The notes beneath the pieces are model-generated. The model was given only the letters and a program-made list of their open reading frames with translations, was not told the DNA's origin and did not search any database. Of a stretch of 64,000 nucleotides of DNA, positions 38,350 to 46,237 are shown piece after piece (the first letter of the stretch is position 1; the number at the start of each line of letters is the position of its first letter). The stretch lies in NCBI RefSeq assembly GCF_018138145.1, contig NZ_CP073104.1:6229001-6293000 (forward strand), in the 5' to 3' direction. This DNA comes from Pseudomonas sp. SCA2728.1_7 (lineage in GTDB: Bacteria; Pseudomonadota; Gammaproteobacteria; Pseudomonadales; Pseudomonadaceae). A program made the position numbers and the translations under genes.

Positions 38350-38754
38350 TTACTCGAAGGCGTCTACTTGCTCGAGCAATTCCGCAATCTTCTGCGGCAT
38401 CAAGCGCGTATCACACCGTGTCTCAACGTTAATGATGATCGCCGGGTCGTTGCAGCAGATACGCACGCGAAAACGCCAGTCGCTGAAAATCACTTTCAAG
38501 CCATCCTGGTCATCCATCTCCAACGCCTGCTCGCCATAGAGCTTTTTCAAATGCGCGAGCAGCGGATACGGATCGCGCAACGGCCGGCGGATATCACCGG
38601 ACGCCGGAAACACGCCGATCCGCTCCACCAGCAGAATCGTGCCCAGCCAGGTTTCGTTGGCGCTGGGCAACGGCTGATGGCGGGACAACCAGCTCATCAC
38701 CCCGAGGTTACCCACCTCGCGTTCAATCTCTACGGAATGTTGTGCAATGTTCAT
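38350..38754 (-). CDS. Solitary phosphohexomutase C-terminal-domain protein
   Basis: A 134-residue protein. Its second half (GEQALEMDDQDGLKVIFSDWRFRVRICCNDPAIIINVETR..., residues ~75-130) matches domain 4 of bacterial phosphomannomutases such as ManB/CpsG, where DGISMEFADWRFNLR and EPVVRLNVESRGD occupy the same places. Domains 1-3, with the catalytic phosphoserine and the Mg site, are absent; in full-length enzymes domain 4 binds the sugar phosphate. It follows galU by 29 bp on the same strand. It may bind sugar phosphates to tune GalU or a real mutase elsewhere, but that is speculation. Confidence 0.7.
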   Translation of the reverse strand: MNIAQHSVEIEREVGNLGVMSWLSRHQPLPSANETWLGTILLVERIGVFPASGDIRRPLRDPYPLLAHLKKLYGEQALEMDDQDGLKVIFSDWRFRVRICCNDPAIIINVETRCDTRLMPQKIAELLEQVDAFE

Positions 38755-38783
38755 GGTGGCCTCGTTGGGTGAAGGGAGCCGTC

Positions 38784-39617
38784 TCAGCGGCCTTTGAGGT
38801 AAACGTTTTCGTAGCAGAAATTGGTTGCCTGCAAGTAACCCTCGGCGTCACCGCAGTCAAAGCGCAGACCTTTGAATTGGTAGGCCAGCACGCAACCGTT
38901 CTGCGCCTGTTTCATCAGCGCGTCGGTGATCTGGATCTCGCCGCCCTTGCCCGGTTGGGTGTCGGCGATCAGGTCGAAGATGTCCGGGGTGAGGATGTAG
39001 CGGCCGATGATCGCCAGGTTCGACGGCGCGTCCTGTGGGGCCGGTTTTTCCACCATGTTGTTGACCCGGTAAATGCCGTCGGACATCAGCTCGCCGGCAA
39101 TCACCCCGTACTTGTGGGTCTGGTCGGCCGGGACTTCCTGAATGGCGACGATCGAGCAGCGGAATTTCTTGTACAGCTCAATCATCTGGGTAAGTACGCC
39201 GTCACCCTCGAGGTTCAGGCACAGGTCGTCGGCCAGCACCACGGCAAACGGCTCGTCGCCGATCAGTGGGCGACCGCTGAGAATCGCGTGGCCCAGACCT
39301 TTCATTTCCACCTGACGGGTGTAGGAGAAGGTGCAGGTGTCGATCAGCTCGCGGGTGCCTGCGAGGAATTTCTCTTTCTCTGTGCCACGGATCTGGTGTT
39401 CGAGTTCGTAGCTGATGTCGAAATGGTCTTCCAGCGCACGCTTGCCGCGACCGGTGACGATGGCCATGTGCTGCAGACCGGCGTCCCGCGCTTCTTCAAC
39501 GGCGTACTCGATCAACGGCTTGTTGACGATTGGCAGCATCTCTTTCGGCATGGCTTTGGTGGCCGGCAAGAAACGCGTGCCGTAGCCGGCAGCGGGGAAC
39601 AAACATTTACGAATCAT
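38784..39617 (-). CDS. galU: UTP-glucose-1-phosphate uridylyltransferase
   Basis: A 277-residue GalU that makes UDP-glucose, the donor for the initiating transferase and the source for GalE. The nucleotidyltransferase opening FPAAGYGTRFLPATKAMPKEML is complete, as are VVLADDLC (metal-binding Asp) and MVEKPAPQDAPSNLA. The start at 39617 (MIRKCLFP) has AGGA seven bases upstream and is the family start. It is divergent from galE and leads an operon with the phosphohexomutase-domain gene. Confidence 0.95.
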   Translation of the reverse strand: MIRKCLFPAAGYGTRFLPATKAMPKEMLPIVNKPLIEYAVEEARDAGLQHMAIVTGRGKRALEDHFDISYELEHQIRGTEKEKFLAGTRELIDTCTFSYTRQVEMKGLGHAILSGRPLIGDEPFAVVLADDLCLNLEGDGVLTQMIELYKKFRCSIVAIQEVPADQTHKYGVIAGELMSDGIYRVNNMVEKPAPQDAPSNLAIIGRYILTPDIFDLIADTQPGKGGEIQITDALMKQAQNGCVLAYQFKGLRFDCGDAEGYLQATNFCYENVYLKGR

Positions 39618-39764
39618 AGAAGTATCCTGGACAGTCATGGAACACAGGCGACAGATGCGCGCACTAATAAAGGGCGTGCAAGTTCAATGTTGGATTGAAG
39701 GCTTACTTTAATACCTGAGTCAGGTTATTAATGGCAAATGCGAGTGACGGTAAAACACGACAAT

Positions 39765-39808
39765 GTTATGAGATGTCGGTAAGTGCGTTATTGGTTATTT
39801 TTAGTCGG
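39765..39808. promoter_or_regulatory. GTTATTTTTAGTC elements before galE
   Basis: GTTATTTTTAGTCGG at 39794-39808, with a weaker GTTATGAGATGTCGG at 39765-39779, in the 390-bp AT-rich divergent region galU/galE. The better copy ends 200 bases before the galE ATG, nearly the same distance as the copy in front of the yjbE-like gene. The region also holds TAAGTACC (39845-39852), the inverse of GGTACTTA at 28430-28437 before wzb. Nothing else recognisable is present here. Confidence 0.5.
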
Positions 39809-40007
39809 TATCTGTTGATAGTGATGAGTGCACAGGGAGTGCTAATAAGTACCAAGCAATACAGTGTGACCTGCAAAAATATTTATTGCCAGTCATTGAA
39901 CTAGTTTTGTTTTCGGTTGTTGTCGCCTGTTTGTGTGGATTGTGACACATCTTCAATAAATCAGGCTTGACACGCTACTTGTCACTCATCCAAAGACGGA
40001 TAGCACT

Positions 40008-41024
40008 ATGAAGATTCTGGTAACGGGTGGTGCCGGCTATATCGGCTCGCATACCACACTTGCATTGCTTGAAGCAGGTTATGAAGTTGTTGTACTGGAT
40101 AATCTTTGCAACAGCAGTGAAGCCGCGTTGCACGCCGTTGAGGGCATTTGTGGCAAGAGTGCCTGGATGATCCGCGGCGATGTCTGTGACCGCGCACTGC
40201 TCGACCGGATTTTCCGCGAGCACAACATCGAAGCGGTGCTGCATTTTGCCGGCCTGAAAGCGGTCGGCGAGAGTGTGCGCAAGCCGCTCGAGTACTACGA
40301 GACCAACGTCAGCGGCAGCATCAATCTGTGCCAGGCAATGGCGGCGGCGGGGGTGTTCCGGCTGGTGTTCAGTTCGTCGGCCACGGTGTATGGCGAGCCT
40401 GAGCAGATGCCGATCCGTGAGGATTTCCCCACCGGCAATCCGACCAATCCCTACGGCCAGTCCAAGCTGATCGTCGAAAACGTCCTGCGCGACCTGAGCC
40501 TGGCCCAGCCGCGCTGGAGCATCGCCTTGCTGCGCTACTTCAACCCGATCGGCGCCCACCATAGTGGCCATATGGGCGAAGACCCCAACGGCATCCCGAA
40601 TAATCTGGTGCCTTACATCAGCCAGGTCGCGGTCGGCAGCCTTCAGGAGTTATCGATCTTCGGCAACGATTACCCGACCATCGACGGTACCGGGGTGCGC
40701 GATTACATCCACGTCGTCGATCTGGCCGACGGCCATTTGAAGGCGCTGCAGTCGATTTCCGAACGCACCGGCATTCATACCTGGAACCTCGGCACTGGCG
40801 ATGGCTACAGCGTGCTGCAAGTACTGCACGCCTTCGAACAGGCCTGCGGGCAACCGGTGCCATACCGGATGATGCCACGTCGCTCCGGGGATATCGCCGA
40901 GAGCTGGGCCGATGCTTCCAAGGCTGCGAAGGAACTTGGTTGGAAAGCCACGCGCAACTTGCAGGATATGGTCACCGACACTTGGCGCTGGCAATCGAAC
41001 CATCCCCAAGGCTACTTGCGATGA
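40008..41024 (+). CDS. galE: UDP-glucose 4-epimerase
   Basis: A 338-residue GalE that interconverts UDP-glucose and UDP-galactose. NAD-binding GGAGYIGSHTTLALL, the Ser/Thr in FSSSATVYG and the YGQSK catalytic Tyr-Lys pair are intact, with the SDR-extended C-terminal domain (RRSGDIAESWADASKA). ACGGA lies eight bases before ATG. Its presence in the locus says galactose is probably one of the two sugars of the polymer. Confidence 0.95.
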   Translation: MKILVTGGAGYIGSHTTLALLEAGYEVVVLDNLCNSSEAALHAVEGICGKSAWMIRGDVCDRALLDRIFREHNIEAVLHFAGLKAVGESVRKPLEYYETNVSGSINLCQAMAAAGVFRLVFSSSATVYGEPEQMPIREDFPTGNPTNPYGQSKLIVENVLRDLSLAQPRWSIALLRYFNPIGAHHSGHMGEDPNGIPNNLVPYISQVAVGSLQELSIFGNDYPTIDGTGVRDYIHVVDLADGHLKALQSISERTGIHTWNLGTGDGYSVLQVLHAFEQACGQPVPYRMMPRRSGDIAESWADASKAAKELGWKATRNLQDMVTDTWRWQSNHPQGYLR

Positions 41025-41041
41025 TGGCCATTTAACCCAAT

Positions 41042-41056
41042 GTTATTTTCAGTCAG
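41042..41056. promoter_or_regulatory. GTTATTTTCAGTC element before the yjbE-like gene
   Basis: GTTATTTTCAGTCAG lies 18 bp after the galE stop and ends 199 bases before the next ATG. It differs at one base from the 13-base elements upstream of wzb and galE. A hairpin GTCCGC...GCGGAC (41172-41190) stands between it and the gene and may form in the leader RNA. Confidence 0.5.
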
Positions 41057-41254
41057 CTTGTTAGATAACGTCGGGAAATTACACTGGCAATGCCTTTTGC
41101 AAGTCCGTAGATATAAACCTGCCGTTCGACTTTTATCAGTTGGGTAAGACTGTGAAAGAACAACGGATCTTGTCCGCGCTTTTTGCGGACTTGAACTCAC
41201 CACCGCTAACTCAGGCCGGTTTTTTAACAGGTCGAATGTTAGAAAGGAGTTGAT

Positions 41255-41491
41255 ATGAAAAAAGTGATGGCAGTTGCCCTGTTGACGATGTTGAGCAACT
41301 GGGCTGCCGCCGCTGAAGCACCGCTGACAGCGGTAACCAATGTAGGTGGCAACGTGGCGGCTTCTCAAGCGCCCGCAGCCAGTACTGCAATGGTTGCCAG
41401 TGCTGTAGCGGCGTCTAACAGCGGTGGCAGTGCCAACGGCGGTACCACCGGTACGACGGGTACCACCGGTACAACCGGCACGCATAACTAA
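41255..41491 (+). CDS. Small secreted Ser/Thr/Gly-rich protein, YjbE/GfcA-like
   Basis: A 78-residue protein: signal peptide MKKVMAVALLTMLSNWAAAA, an Ala/Ser/Val-rich middle and a C-terminal GTTGTTGTTGTTGTHN repeat made from repeated ACC-GGT-ACx codons. Composition, size and place in front of Wza/YjbFGH-type genes match YjbE and GfcA of enteric bacteria, small abundant proteins of exopolysaccharide or group 4 capsule operons whose role is unknown. GAAAGGAG precedes the ATG closely. A strong hairpin with a T-rich tail follows. Confidence 0.7.
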   Translation: MKKVMAVALLTMLSNWAAAAEAPLTAVTNVGGNVAASQAPAASTAMVASAVAASNSGGSANGGTTGTTGTTGTTGTHN

Positions 41492-41518
41492 CAGGAAGTT
41501 CTGTTAGTGCAGTACAGG

Positions 41519-41552
41519 GTCGCCCGACGCAAGTCGGGTGACTTTGTTTTTG
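41519..41552 (+). terminator. Hairpin attenuator between the yjbE-like gene and wza
   Basis: GTCGCCCGAC (41519-41528) pairs with GTCGGGTGAC (41533-41542) through ten positions (one G-U) closed by a GCAA tetraloop, followed by TTTGTTTTT. It looks like a terminator, yet wza starts only 30 bp later with no evident promoter, so partial termination may set a high ratio of the small protein to Wza and YjbFGH. Confidence 0.8.
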
Positions 41553-41581
41553 GATTCGCCCTTGAATAGCGTAGTGCCATT

Positions 41582-42697
41582 ATGACTCGTAGTGTTTATC
41601 TTTTAATGTTGGCAAGTCTCGCTTTGCAAGGTTGCATGTTTTCCCCCGGTCAATACCTCAGCACCAGTGACATCACCCGCCAGGGTGCCAGCGAAAGCAG
41701 CCGGGTCGAGCTGATTCCGATCACGCCCAAGCTGATCGCCATGAACCGCGCCACGCAAAAGCGTGAGTCGCTGCCGCCGGAGCTGCTGGCGACCCCGGCC
41801 GAATACCGCATCGGCAACAACGATGTTCTGTACATCACCGTGTGGGATCACCCTGAGCTGACGGCCCCGTCCGGCGCGCAACAACAGATCGATGCCAACG
41901 GCCGTCTGGTGCGCTCCGATGGCACGCTCTATTACCCGTTCATCAAGGAAGTCCAGGCCACTGGCCGGACCATCCAGCAACTGCGCTCGGACATTGAACA
42001 ACGGCTGTCGGCGTTTATCGCCGAGCCGCAAGTAGATGTCGCGGTGTTGCGTTTCGCCAGCCAGAAAGTCGTGGTCACCGGCGCGGTGGCCAAGGCCGGC
42101 TCGCAAGCGATTTCCACCAATCCGCTGAGTGTGGTCGAAGCCCTCGGTTCGGCCGGCATCGACACCAACAACGCCGATTTGTCCGGACTGTTGCTGACGC
42201 GTAAGGGCCGCACTTATCCGCTCAATCTCGACTCGCTCAATCAGCAGGATTCCGAGTTGCAGAACGTCTACCTCAAGGGTGGCGATCAGCTGTATCTGCC
42301 GTACAACGACAACAAGCGCATCTACGTGATGGGTGAGGTCAACCAACCGCGTGCACTGAGTTTCAAGACCGCGACAATGAACCTCACCGACGTGCTCGGT
42401 TCGGTTGGCGGCCTGGCCCAGACCACCTCCAATGGCAACGCGGTCTATGTCATTCGTGGCGTGGAAAACCTCGATGTCGAACCGGCGAAGATCTACCAGC
42501 TGGAAGCCGAATCGCCGACCGCCATGGCGCTCGCCTCGCACTTCGAAGTGCGCCCGCAGGACGTGGTGTATGTCGGGCCTGCCAACGTGACTCGCTGGAA
42601 CCGCTTGATCAGCCAATTGGTGCCGTCGGCATCGATTGTCGGCACTGGCGCTTCCGCTGCGAAGAACTGGAGCGAATACAGTAACAACAGCAAATAA
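41582..42697 (+). CDS. wza: Outer-membrane polysaccharide export lipoprotein Wza/GfcE
   Basis: A 371-residue lipoprotein (lipobox LALQGC) with a poly-export domain from about residue 75 (PAEYRIGNNDVLYITVWDHPEL) and two SLBB repeats (VVVTGAVAKAGSQAI and IYVMGEVNQPRALSF). Wza forms the octameric outer-membrane channel through which the polymer leaves, working with Wzc. The C-terminal part (NRLISQLVPSASIVGTGA) corresponds to the membrane-spanning helix. It begins the run wza-yjbF-yjbG-yjbH. Confidence 0.93.
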   Translation: MTRSVYLLMLASLALQGCMFSPGQYLSTSDITRQGASESSRVELIPITPKLIAMNRATQKRESLPPELLATPAEYRIGNNDVLYITVWDHPELTAPSGAQQQIDANGRLVRSDGTLYYPFIKEVQATGRTIQQLRSDIEQRLSAFIAEPQVDVAVLRFASQKVVVTGAVAKAGSQAISTNPLSVVEALGSAGIDTNNADLSGLLLTRKGRTYPLNLDSLNQQDSELQNVYLKGGDQLYLPYNDNKRIYVMGEVNQPRALSFKTATMNLTDVLGSVGGLAQTTSNGNAVYVIRGVENLDVEPAKIYQLEAESPTAMALASHFEVRPQDVVYVGPANVTRWNRLISQLVPSASIVGTGASAAKNWSEYSNNSK

Positions 42698-42708
42698 GGT
42701 CGCCGACT

Positions 42709-43374
42709 TTGAACATTTTGAAAGTTGGCCTATGCCTGATGGCGGCCTCGTTGCTGTGCGGCTGTAACCCGTTGATGAGCGCTTCGTTGAACAACCTTAA
42801 AGCGGCAGTCGTCGGCCCGGATGAAGTCGACGTGTCGGCGGCCGAAGTGGCCGGGGTCAATTATCCGCAAATGAAACTGACCACGCCGTCCGGCTCCGGG
42901 GTGCTAGCGCTGGTGCGCGAGCGCGAAGACCTGCAGTTCTGGGTCGCCTCGGGCAAACAGGTTCTGCTGCTGCGCAATGGCCTCGCCGTGCGCACCATTG
43001 GCCTGGGCCTGGAAGGCGATCTCGATGGCACGCGGCTGGCCGATGACTCGCCGTTCAAACAAGGCCTGCATCACGTCGCCGACGGTTTCACCACGCGGCG
43101 CTGGATCGACCTCTACAAGGGGCAGGAAGTCGGGGTGATCGTCAACAGCCGCTTCTCGCGCCGCTCCGAACAGACCCTGAAGATTCTCGACAAGGAATAC
43201 ACCGTGCTGCGTGTCGATGAACACATTGACGCCCCGGCCATCGGCCTGAGCGCGACCAATCGTTACTGGGTCGACCCGCGTGACGGTTTCATTTTGCAGA
43301 GCGAGCAGCAATTGACCTCGCAATTGCGCGTCAAGGTTGTGCAGCTGACCCCAGATCGCAGGCACCTGCCGTGA
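42709..43374 (+). CDS. yjbF: YjbF/GfcB-family lipoprotein
   Basis: A 221-residue lipoprotein (lipobox SLLCGC) with the family's LREREDLQFW-like segment (LVREREDLQFWVASGKQVLLL) and a beta-rich body ending in YWVDPRDGFILQSEQQL. YjbF/GfcB proteins accompany YjbG/GfcC and YjbH/GfcD in group 4 capsule and Yjb exopolysaccharide operons; they act at the outer membrane but have no defined chemistry. TTG start at 42709 with AAGG upstream. Its stop overlaps the next start (TGATG). Confidence 0.85.
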   Translation: MNILKVGLCLMAASLLCGCNPLMSASLNNLKAAVVGPDEVDVSAAEVAGVNYPQMKLTTPSGSGVLALVREREDLQFWVASGKQVLLLRNGLAVRTIGLGLEGDLDGTRLADDSPFKQGLHHVADGFTTRRWIDLYKGQEVGVIVNSRFSRRSEQTLKILDKEYTVLRVDEHIDAPAIGLSATNRYWVDPRDGFILQSEQQLTSQLRVKVVQLTPDRRHLP

Positions 43375-44132
43375 TGCGCCTGAAAATGTTGTCGGCGAGC
43401 TTGTTGCTGGTCGCGAGTGTGAGTCAGGCGGCGGTCACGGTGTCGGGTGATGTCGCCAATCCCGGGCCGGTCAAGTTGCCACCCGGCGGGCGTTTACTCG
43501 ATGTGATCAGCGAAGCGGTGCCGAATGCCGAAGGTTATTGGCTGGCGGGCGGCTTGCTGCGGCAGTCGCTGATCGAGGAGCAGACACGGCTCAAGGTCGG
43601 TGTGCTGTTTGATCTGGATGTGCTGCAACGCATGTCGATGCTGTTTGACCGGCCGAGTCGGGCGGCACTGGCGCAACGCATTGCCGAAGAAGTGCGGCGG
43701 ATGCCGGTGACCGGACGGCAGATCGCCGATCTCGATCCGGTCGCATTGGAAGTCGGCTTCGCGCGCAACATTCGTCTCGATGACGGCGATCGTTTGGTTT
43801 ATCCGAAGCGCGTCGATGAAGTGCAAGTGCTCGGTGCCGTCGCCGAGCCGTGCCACTTGCCGTATCAGCCGTTGCAGGAAGCCCGTGAATACCTGCAAGG
43901 CTGTTCGATTCTGGCCGATGCCGAAGCCGATTACCTGTGGCTGATCCAGCCCAACGGCGCGTCGCAACGTGTCGGCATCGCCCACTGGAATCGCGAGAGC
44001 GGGCACTTTCCCGTGGCCGGCAGCAAGATTCTGGTGCCGGTGAAAAATGATGATCTTGATCCGCCTCTACCTGAACTGAATCAGCAGTTGGCCGAATTTA
44101 TTGCCACGCAGCTGGCCGAGGTGGTTCGTTGA
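43374..44132 (+). CDS. yjbG: YjbG/GfcC-family capsule biosynthesis protein
   Basis: A 252-residue periplasmic protein with signal peptide MRLKMLSASLLLVASVSQA. It resembles GfcC, which carries two ubiquitin-like (SLBB-type) domains and a C-terminal amphipathic helix: AVTVSGDVANPGPVKLPPG and VQVLGAVAEPCHLPYQPL are the two domains here. Those domains resemble the ones of Wza, so it may interact with the export machinery. It is translationally coupled to yjbF and yjbH. ATG at 43374 is preferred over the GTG three bases before. Confidence 0.85.
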   Translation: MRLKMLSASLLLVASVSQAAVTVSGDVANPGPVKLPPGGRLLDVISEAVPNAEGYWLAGGLLRQSLIEEQTRLKVGVLFDLDVLQRMSMLFDRPSRAALAQRIAEEVRRMPVTGRQIADLDPVALEVGFARNIRLDDGDRLVYPKRVDEVQVLGAVAEPCHLPYQPLQEAREYLQGCSILADAEADYLWLIQPNGASQRVGIAHWNRESGHFPVAGSKILVPVKNDDLDPPLPELNQQLAEFIATQLAEVVR

Positions 44133-46207
44133 AGTTACGTTTTGCAGCTGTGTTGTTATTGCCCTGCGGGCTGGCGCATGCCGAGCCGCGCATTACCCAG
44201 AATGACTTCGGTGGCACCGGTCTGTTGCAGACGCCGACCGCGCGCATGGCCCCGGCCGGCGAGTTGAGCGTCAACGCCAACCGCACCGATCCGTACAGTC
44301 GCTACAGTGTGTCGTTGCAGCCGCTGGACTGGCTCGAAGGCTCGTTTCGCTACACCGCGATCACCAACCGGCCGTACGGCTCGGAGGCCCTCAGCGGCAG
44401 CCAAAGCTATAAGGACAAGGCGGTCGACGTCAAAGTCCGGCTGTGGCAGGAAAGTCACTGGTTGCCCGACGTGGCGCTGGGCTTCCGAGACGTCGGCGGT
44501 ACGGGTTTGTTCTCCAGTGAATTTTTCGTCGCCAACAAACGCTACGACAACTTCGATTTCAGCGCCGGTATTGCCTGGGGTTACCTGGGTAATCGCGGCG
44601 ATATCGACAACCCGTTGGGCTACGTCAGCGATCGCTTCGATACCCGGCCGGCCCTGGAAGGCACCGGTGACGTTAACTCGGGTTCGTACTTTCGTGGCCG
44701 GCCGTCGTTCTTCGGTGGCGTGAGCTATCAGACGCCGTGGGATCGTCTCAGCCTGAAACTCGAATTCGAAGGCAACGACTACAAGCACGAGCCGAAGGAC
44801 AACGAGATCAAACAGGACTCGCCGATCAACCTCGGCGCGGTGTTCAAGGTGACCGATTCGGTCGATGTCAGCGCGGCGTGGGAGCGCGGTAATACGGCGA
44901 TGTTTGGCGTGACCTTCCACACCAATTTTGTCAGCCGCAAGGCACCGGCGAAGACTTACGACCCGACCCCGGAACCGCTGCCGGCGAAGGCGCCGACCAC
45001 GGCGATGGATCAGGTCAACTGGGCCAACGTCTCGCAGCGTTTGCAGCAGAATGCCGGCTACAAGGTCGAGCGCATCACCCAGCGTGATTCCGAGCTGATC
45101 GTGTATGGCGAGCAGCAGCGCTACTTCCATTCGTCCAAGGCTGTGGGCAGGGCGAGCCGGATTCTCGACAACAGCGTCAACGACGACATCGACTGGTTCA
45201 CCGTGGTCAACAAGCGCTACGACTTGCCGCTGGAAGAAACCAGCGTGCCGCGTCAGACCTTCCGCGAAGTGATCAACAACGAAGAGCCACTTGAATCGCT
45301 GCACCGCACCACCGAGATCAACCCGGCGATGCCGCACAACGAGAAAACCCTCTACACCGAAGCACCGCAGCATTTCAGCTATGGCGTGGGGCTGGGCTTC
45401 AAGCAGAACGTCGGCGGTCCGGACGGCTTGCTCTATCAATTGAGTGCTGATGCCGACGCCGAATATCGCTTCAACCGCAACACCTGGTGGAGCGGTTTGC
45501 TCAGCGCCAACCTGGCCAACAACTTCGACAAATTCAGCTACGACGCGCCGAGCGGTTTGCCGCGTGTGCGCACGGATTTGCGTCAGTACCTGACCACGTC
45601 TAACACCACCATGCCGTTGTTCCAGGTCAGCCATGCCGAGCAGTTGGATAAAGACTGGTACGGCATGGTGTATGGCGGATATCTGGAGTCGATGTTTGCC
45701 GGTGTCGGCGGTGAAGTGTTGTTCCGCCCGACCGGTGAGCGCTGGTCGGTGGGCGCGGACCTGAACTGGGTGCGTCAGCGTGATTTCGATCAGGGTTTTG
45801 CCTTGCGTGATTACTCGGTGGTGACCGGGCATGTCACGGCGTATACCGATCTGCCGTTCGATACGTTGGCGGCGGTGAGCGTCGGGCGTTATCTGGCCGG
45901 AGACTGGGGCGGCACGCTGGACATCTCGCGCGAGTTTTTCAATGGCGTGCGCTTTGGCGCGTGGGCGACGATCACCACGGCGGGGAGCGCGGAGTATGGC
46001 GAAGGTAGTTTCGACAAAGGCATCTACCTGTCGATCCCGTTCGACGAAATGATGAGCATGTCGACCATGCGCCGCGCCAACCTGGTCTGGGCCCCGCTGA
46101 CCCGTGACGGTGGCGCGCGACTCAGCCGCAGCTACCAACTGCACTCGATGACCGATAGCCGGGAAGGGGATATGTTTTATCGTAATTTCGAGAAGATCAC
46201 GGAGTAA
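44129..46207 (+). CDS. yjbH: YjbH/GfcD-family outer-membrane beta-barrel protein
   Basis: A 692-residue protein with signal peptide (KLRFAAVLLLPCGLAHA) and two barrel-like regions: the N-terminal YjbH signature (QNDFGGTGLLQTPTARMAPAGE, then LDWLEGSFRYT) and a C-terminal part with alternating beta strands ending in a Phe/Glu-type terminus (MFYRNFEKITE). YjbH/GfcD is the outer-membrane component of the Yjb/group 4 capsule systems; a recent view is that it forms a twin barrel that acts with GfcB/GfcC. TTG start overlaps the yjbG stop. The gene is followed directly by the REP array. Confidence 0.9.
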   Translation: MKLRFAAVLLLPCGLAHAEPRITQNDFGGTGLLQTPTARMAPAGELSVNANRTDPYSRYSVSLQPLDWLEGSFRYTAITNRPYGSEALSGSQSYKDKAVDVKVRLWQESHWLPDVALGFRDVGGTGLFSSEFFVANKRYDNFDFSAGIAWGYLGNRGDIDNPLGYVSDRFDTRPALEGTGDVNSGSYFRGRPSFFGGVSYQTPWDRLSLKLEFEGNDYKHEPKDNEIKQDSPINLGAVFKVTDSVDVSAAWERGNTAMFGVTFHTNFVSRKAPAKTYDPTPEPLPAKAPTTAMDQVNWANVSQRLQQNAGYKVERITQRDSELIVYGEQQRYFHSSKAVGRASRILDNSVNDDIDWFTVVNKRYDLPLEETSVPRQTFREVINNEEPLESLHRTTEINPAMPHNEKTLYTEAPQHFSYGVGLGFKQNVGGPDGLLYQLSADADAEYRFNRNTWWSGLLSANLANNFDKFSYDAPSGLPRVRTDLRQYLTTSNTTMPLFQVSHAEQLDKDWYGMVYGGYLESMFAGVGGEVLFRPTGERWSVGADLNWVRQRDFDQGFALRDYSVVTGHVTAYTDLPFDTLAAVSVGRYLAGDWGGTLDISREFFNGVRFGAWATITTAGSAEYGEGSFDKGIYLSIPFDEMMSMSTMRRANLVWAPLTRDGGARLSRSYQLHSMTDSREGDMFYRNFEKITE

Positions 46208-46237
46208 GCGCAGATCTCCCGAACACCCCGCAAACCT

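Noticed and set aside
39967..39995. Sigma-70 promoter with TTGACA at 39967-39972 before galE
   Set aside because: No acceptable -10 hexamer at 16-18 bases downstream, and it lies too close to the start codon to be convincing.
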